From assembly GCA_004299465.1 (NCBI GenBank), contig SCST01000670.1:1-9615 (forward strand): a stretch of DNA of 9,615 nucleotides, read 5' to 3'. The notes beneath the pieces were generated by a model, which worked only from the letters and a program-made list of their open reading frames with translations, had not been told where the DNA came from and searched no databases. This DNA is from Methylovulum sp. GTDB taxonomy: Bacteria > Pseudomonadota > Gammaproteobacteria > Methylococcales > Methylomonadaceae. Positions 6,407 to 9,615 of the stretch are shown here, in pieces. Each line of letters opens with the position of its first letter. The stretch's first letter is position 1. A program made the translations under genes and the position numbers.

Positions 6407-6865
6407 TTAAGCTTCGGTCACGTTGATTTCCGGGCTTTGCTCGACTAATGTGATGCTTTGTTCAACACGCGGAATGATTTTTTGAATACCCAAACGGGTT
6501 TTAGTATTGATGACTAAAGGCGATGTCAGCGAACCCTTAATAACCGGTTTACCGTCATCATTGTTATTTTTTTGCAAAATCAGTAAAAAAGCCAAATCGT
6601 TGATATCGCTTAAATCCAGCAATTTCTCCTCTTCATCGGTCAATACGAACAGATAGTTAATATTGAAATTCGCAGGATCGGCAACCGAGAAGCACAGCTC
6701 CTCGTCATCTAAGGATTGAAGCCTGTAAATAATTTCATTACCTTCCTGGTGGAACAACTTGTAAGTGGTTTGGCCTTCAAAGCCTGGTATTCCCTGCGGA
6801 AAGGTTATTACCGTGTCAGGGTCGATAATGATTTGTTCGTCAAATAAACTCGTTCTAATTTCCAT
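6407..6865 (-). CDS. fliW: Flagellar assembly factor FliW
   Basis: FliW is a small cytoplasmic beta-barrel protein. In Bacillus and Campylobacter it binds flagellin, and when free it binds CsrA and relieves CsrA repression of flagellin translation. Starting at ATG 6865 gives 152 residues with the usual N-terminus MEIRTSLFDEQ and a strong AAGAGGAAA ribosome-binding site about 6 nt upstream. An in-frame extension to 6934 adds 23 non-conserved residues and crosses this site, so it is rejected. Landmarks are ITFPQGIPGFEG (20-31), LQSLDDEELCFSVADP (49-64) and SLTSPLVINTKTRLGIQ (112-128). The gene is transcribed alone, leftward; no csrA, fliC or other flagellar gene is in the window. FliW is absent from E. 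coli and patchy in gammaproteobacteria. Family is secure. Confidence 0.92.
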   Translation of the reverse strand: MEIRTSLFDEQIIIDPDTVITFPQGIPGFEGQTTYKLFHQEGNEIIYRLQSLDDEELCFSVADPANFNINYLFVLTDEEEKLLDLSDINDLAFLLILQKNNNDDGKPVIKGSLTSPLVINTKTRLGIQKIIPRVEQSITLVEQSPEINVTEA

Positions 6866-7026
6866 CGTGGTTTCCTCTTGGGTTGGTTGGTGCTTGTGGA
6901 TTATGCAGTATTTAGAAAAATGCTCACTTCTCATTAAGCATAGTAATATTCGCTAGACTTGCCAGGTCTATATCTTGCCAATCATAAGAAATTACGAAAA
7001 ATGTTTTTAACATGATGTTTATTTTA
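6866..7026. other. Intergenic region upstream of fliW
   Basis: This 161-bp, AT-rich region separates fliW from the secreted-protein gene and should hold the fliW promoter. On the plus strand CTTGCCA occurs twice (6958-6964 and 6974-6980), 16 bp apart, so one and a half helical turns. I found no convincing sigma-70 pair, and the GG/GC spacing of a sigma-54 site does not fit. AT-rich short inverted repeats (ATGTT with AACAT, around 7000-7020) follow the secreted-protein stop, but they are too weak to call a terminator. Confidence 0.3.
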
Positions 7027-8112
7027 TTATTTCTTTACCCTGAAAGTCCGGCTTGCCGGGTGAGACCCGTACCAACTGATGACAAGCCAATGGTAGATGC
7101 CGTTATCGCTGGTCAAACCCAAGCTCTCCAACGACGCCGCAGACAGCCTCACTAATCCGCCGGTATGGGAAATGCCTATGCTGATGTCTGTCGAAAACTG
7201 CTTCCAGTAAATGTTCTCGCCGGTAGCCAGGTTAGCCGGATTGCCTGCTATATAGAAGGTCCAGGGCGTTTCGCAGTAGCTGCCGTCCGTTGTCCACCCG
7301 AAAACATATTCCTTGCCATTGGTCAAATCGATTTCTTCGCAGGCGGCAGGCTCAACCAGGCGGACATTGCAACCGCCTGATGTTTCATCGGATATCAGGA
7401 CAATATCACAAGCCGCCATGTTATTGAATGACTTAACGGCACTCCATGGACCATTACCCAAAGCATTTTTTGCCCTGACTTTCCATTCATGGGCTATCGC
7501 CGTCAGTCCTGTTGTCGGTGTTACGCTGCAAGACCCTGTGTTGGAAGGACAACCGGCCTGGGCGATAGCATACCATTTATCGATAACGACGCCGGTCGAC
7601 GTGCGTACATTCAAATTATATTGTCCTGCGCCTGAAACCGCTTTCCATTTATACGCCGGCGTTGCCGTACTTATGTCACCGGCAGGGGACAACAAGGCCG
7701 GGGCATCAGGCACGCCCCGCCGGAAAGATTTGCTCGCCTGCGGCCCGTAACCTGCGGTGTTTTTCCCTTTTAGCTTCCAGGTATATTTCCCTATTTCCAA
7801 GGTCGTCGCAGGCGTAACCGTACACAGTTCGCCTTCATTCGCACAATGCGCCTGGCTCGCCGTATAGGATTGATTGACCAGGATGCCGGCCGCATTGCTG
7901 ACGACCAGTTTATATGAGGTGCTGCCAACTGCCTGTTGCCATTTATAAGTCGGCTTTGGAGCGCTTATCGTGCCTGACGGCGACAACAGCACAGGAAGAC
8001 CCGGAACGGCAACGGCTAAGGCATCTTCAGCGGCATCCGCCGTATTTGATACCGTTGCCGACAGGCACAATCCGGCCATTAACATAAAAAAGGCATGACG
8101 TATTGGTTTCAT
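7027..8112 (-). CDS. Secreted protein with two fibronectin-III-like repeats and an unknown C-terminal domain
   Basis: This 361-residue protein begins with a clear signal peptide (MKPIRHAFFMLMAGLCLSATV, cleavage probably near ADA at 25-27). Two repeats of about 95 residues follow, 38-133 and 135-230. Each opens PxxPxLLSPxGxIS, continues TPxYKW and YxLxV, has a close Cys pair (Cys90/Cys97 and Cys188/Cys195), and ends with YTWKLKGKN or HEWKVRAKN, then GxGPxSxxKSF. This is the layout of an FnIII-like beta sandwich. The last 125 residues hold four more cysteines (235, 248, 258, 280) and many aromatics and match nothing I recognise. There is no membrane anchor, sortase signal or catalytic motif. 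ATG 8112 has a GGAG site about 10 nt upstream. It lies 77 bp after ppsA. A binding or adhesion role outside the cell is a guess from architecture. Confidence 0.75.
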   Translation of the reverse strand: MKPIRHAFFMLMAGLCLSATVSNTADAAEDALAVAVPGLPVLLSPSGTISAPKPTYKWQQAVGSTSYKLVVSNAAGILVNQSYTASQAHCANEGELCTVTPATTLEIGKYTWKLKGKNTAGYGPQASKSFRRGVPDAPALLSPAGDISTATPAYKWKAVSGAGQYNLNVRTSTGVVIDKWYAIAQAGCPSNTGSCSVTPTTGLTAIAHEWKVRAKNALGNGPWSAVKSFNNMAACDIVLISDETSGGCNVRLVEPAACEEIDLTNGKEYVFGWTTDGSYCETPWTFYIAGNPANLATGENIYWKQFSTDISIGISHTGGLVRLSAASLESLGLTSDNGIYHWLVISWYGSHPASRTFRVKK

Positions 8113-8134
8113 GATCTGAAATCTCCAATTGACA

Positions 8135-8151
8135 GGCGCGCGCGGCGCACC
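8135..8151. repeat. GC-rich hairpin after ppsA
   Basis: On the minus strand GGTGCGC, loop CGC, GCGCGCC forms a 7-bp stem with one T-G wobble, 38 bp beyond the ppsA stop and 22 bp before the next start codon. It is preceded by CGTAGGGTGCG, a sequence style common in dispersed GC-rich palindromes. No T-run follows, so a Rho-independent terminator is unlikely; it may be a repeat unit or an mRNA-stabilising hairpin. Confidence 0.4.
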
Positions 8152-8189
8152 CTACGGCTACGAATTCACCTGGAACCTATCTGTGTACT

Positions 8190-9614
8190 CTACCTGCCCA
8201 GGCGTTGCTCGGTTTCAAGCACCTGTTGCGTCGTTTGCAAGACGGTATCAGGATTCAGGCTCATTGAATCGATACCGATTTCAACAAGATATTCGGCCAT
8301 TTCCGGATAATCCGACGGCGCCTGGCCGCATAAGCCGCAATGCCTGTGATTGCGCCGCGAACCTTCGACGGCAAGGCGGATCATTTCCTTGACTCCCGCG
8401 TCGCGTTCATCAAAATCATCGGCGACAATCGCAGAATCGCGGTCTACGCCCAACGTTAATTGCGTCAGGTCGTTAGAACCGATAGAAAAACCGTCAAAAT
8501 GTTCGGCAAACGCATCAATCAGGATGACATTATTCGGTATCTCGCACATGACATAGATTTCCAGGCCATTCTCGCCGCGCGTTAAACCTTGTCCGGCCAT
8601 ATAATCGAGTACGCGCTTGGCCTCGTCGATACGCCGGCAAAACGGGATCATCAAAATCACGTTGCTCAGGCCCATATCCTCGCGTACGCGCTTCATCGCG
8701 GCGCATTCCAGCGCAAAGCCTTCGGCGTAAGCAGGATGGCTGTACCGCGACGCGCCCCGGAAACCGATCATCGGGTTTTCCTCGGACAGCTCAAACCAGC
8801 GTCCGCCCAGCAAGGTCGCGTATTCATTGCTTTTAAAATCAGACATGCGCACGACGACAGGCTTGGGATAAAATGCCGCGGCAATCGTGCCTACGCCTTC
8901 CGACAAGCGTTGTATAAAAAATTCCTCGGCATTTTTATGATGCCGAGCCAGTTGCGTCAACTGTTCGCGCTCGCCGGCATCCTGCACGCGCTCAGGATGC
9001 AGCAGCGCCATCGGGTGCGCCTTGATATATTCGGTAATAATGAATTCCATCCGCGCCAGTCCCACGCCGTCATTCGGCAGGAAACTGGTTTTAAACGCGA
9101 GTTCCGGGTTGCCGATATTCAGCATGATCTTGGTTTTAGGACGCTTCAATCCCGACAAATCGGTGGTTTTGATTTCATAGTCCAGCGTCCCCGGATACAC
9201 CTTGCCGATGTCGCCTTCGGCACAGGATACCGTGACCGGCGTGTTATTTTTAAGTGTTGTCGTTGCGTGGTCACAGCCGATAACCGCCGGAACGCCCAGT
9301 TCGCGCGAGATGATCGCCGCATGGCAGGTTCGTCCGCCGCGATTGGTGACGATCGCCGATGCAATTTTCATGACCGGCTCCCAGTCCGGCGTCGTCATAT
9401 CAGCCACCAGCACATCGCCGGCCTTGAACCGGCCCAGGTGCTCGACGCTGTCAATAATGCAGGCGTTACCCGCCGCAATTTTGCTGCCAACCGCATGCCC
9501 GGTGATCATAGGCTCGGCTTTATCTTTAAGCACATATTGCTCCAGCATCATACCGCGCAACTGCGACACGACGGTTTCAGGGCGCGCTTGGACGATATAC
9601 AGCTTGCCGTCCAG
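8190..9614 (-). CDS. ppsA: Phosphoenolpyruvate synthase, C-terminal part (cut by window edge)
   Basis: PEP synthase (pyruvate, water dikinase) converts pyruvate, ATP and water to PEP, AMP and phosphate in gluconeogenesis. The frame runs to the window edge: the first visible codons read LDGKLYIVQARPETV, the end of the ATP-grasp domain, so the real start lies outside. An internal GTG at 9569 is not a start. About 474 of an expected 790-800 residues are visible. The mobile phosphohistidine domain has GGRTCHAAIISRELG, with the catalytic His codon at 9321-9323. The PEP/pyruvate TIM barrel carries NDGVGLARMEFI, ENPMIGFRGASRY, MCEIPNN, FSIGSNDLTQLTLG and the active-site Cys loop CGLCGQAPSD (codons about 8310-8339). 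It ends normally at TAG 8190. No regulator ppsR is visible on this side. Assignment is very secure. Confidence 0.96.
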   Translation of the reverse strand: MDGKLYIVQARPETVVSQLRGMMLEQYVLKDKAEPMITGHAVGSKIAAGNACIIDSVEHLGRFKAGDVLVADMTTPDWEPVMKIASAIVTNRGGRTCHAAIISRELGVPAVIGCDHATTTLKNNTPVTVSCAEGDIGKVYPGTLDYEIKTTDLSGLKRPKTKIMLNIGNPELAFKTSFLPNDGVGLARMEFIITEYIKAHPMALLHPERVQDAGEREQLTQLARHHKNAEEFFIQRLSEGVGTIAAAFYPKPVVVRMSDFKSNEYATLLGGRWFELSEENPMIGFRGASRYSHPAYAEGFALECAAMKRVREDMGLSNVILMIPFCRRIDEAKRVLDYMAGQGLTRGENGLEIYVMCEIPNNVILIDAFAEHFDGFSIGSNDLTQLTLGVDRDSAIVADDFDERDAGVKEMIRLAVEGSRRNHRHCGLCGQAPSDYPEMAEYLVEIGIDSMSLNPDTVLQTTQQVLETEQRLGR

Positions 9615-9615
9615 C

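Noticed and set aside
6866..6934. N-terminal extension of fliW
   Set aside because: The added residues are not FliW-like and would cover the strong ribosome-binding site for ATG 6865.
6958..6980. Possible sigma-54 promoter at the paired CTTGCCA repeats
   Set aside because: The GG and GC dinucleotides are not at the required 10-bp separation in either repeat.
7313..7750. 145-codon plus-strand frame opposite the secreted protein gene
   Set aside because: It is antisense to a gene with signal peptide and internal repeats; no ribosome-binding site or recognisable domain.

Overview
The window looks like chromosomal core DNA of a gammaproteobacterium at roughly 50% GC. The presence of hda, the UbiA ubiquinone branch and the arsC-wrbA-DUF2069-hda gene order supports this. 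The codon style and the mix of neighbours (PEP synthase, FliW, Uma2) would suit a Methylococcales-type methanotroph, but that genus-level guess is inference. Both ends cut through genes: an alkaline phosphatase missing its N-terminus at the left edge, and a phosphoenolpyruvate synthase missing its N-terminal part at the right edge. There is no tRNA, rRNA, CRISPR array, transposase, integrase or other sign of a large mobile element.

Layout. Positions 1-1766 (+) hold the C-terminal bulk of a secreted alkaline phosphatase with an Ig-like N-terminal segment. A GC-rich stem-loop follows. Next come two leftward genes, ubiA (ubiquinone prenyltransferase) and a downstream Uma2-family protein. From the 77-bp divergent intergenic region, a tightly packed rightward run begins: arsC-like reductase, wrbA, a DUF2069 membrane protein, hda, a possible 47-codon small gene, and a periplasmic retropepsin-like aspartic protease. 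An elaborate 82-bp imperfect palindrome closes this run. Three leftward genes fill the rest: fliW, a secreted two-repeat protein of unknown function, and the end of ppsA. A short GC-rich hairpin sits between ppsA and the secreted-protein gene.

How the genes fit together. The central cluster mixes thiol or quinone redox enzymes (ArsC, WrbA) with the replication-initiation regulator Hda and an exported protease. They probably share transcripts because the gaps are 2-25 bp or overlaps, but nothing in the sequence proves a common pathway. UbiA, divergently transcribed from the WrbA-containing run, gives a loose quinone theme. FliW implies a flagellated organism or ancestor in which flagellin and CsrA are controlled by partner switching, but its usual partner csrA is not present here.

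I see no convincing undescribed multi-gene system. The items most worth a second look are the GATRA-unit palindrome at 6274-6355, the aspartic protease with a secretin-STN-like N-terminal region, the secreted repeat protein with an unrecognised C-terminal domain, and the overlapping small ORF after hda.
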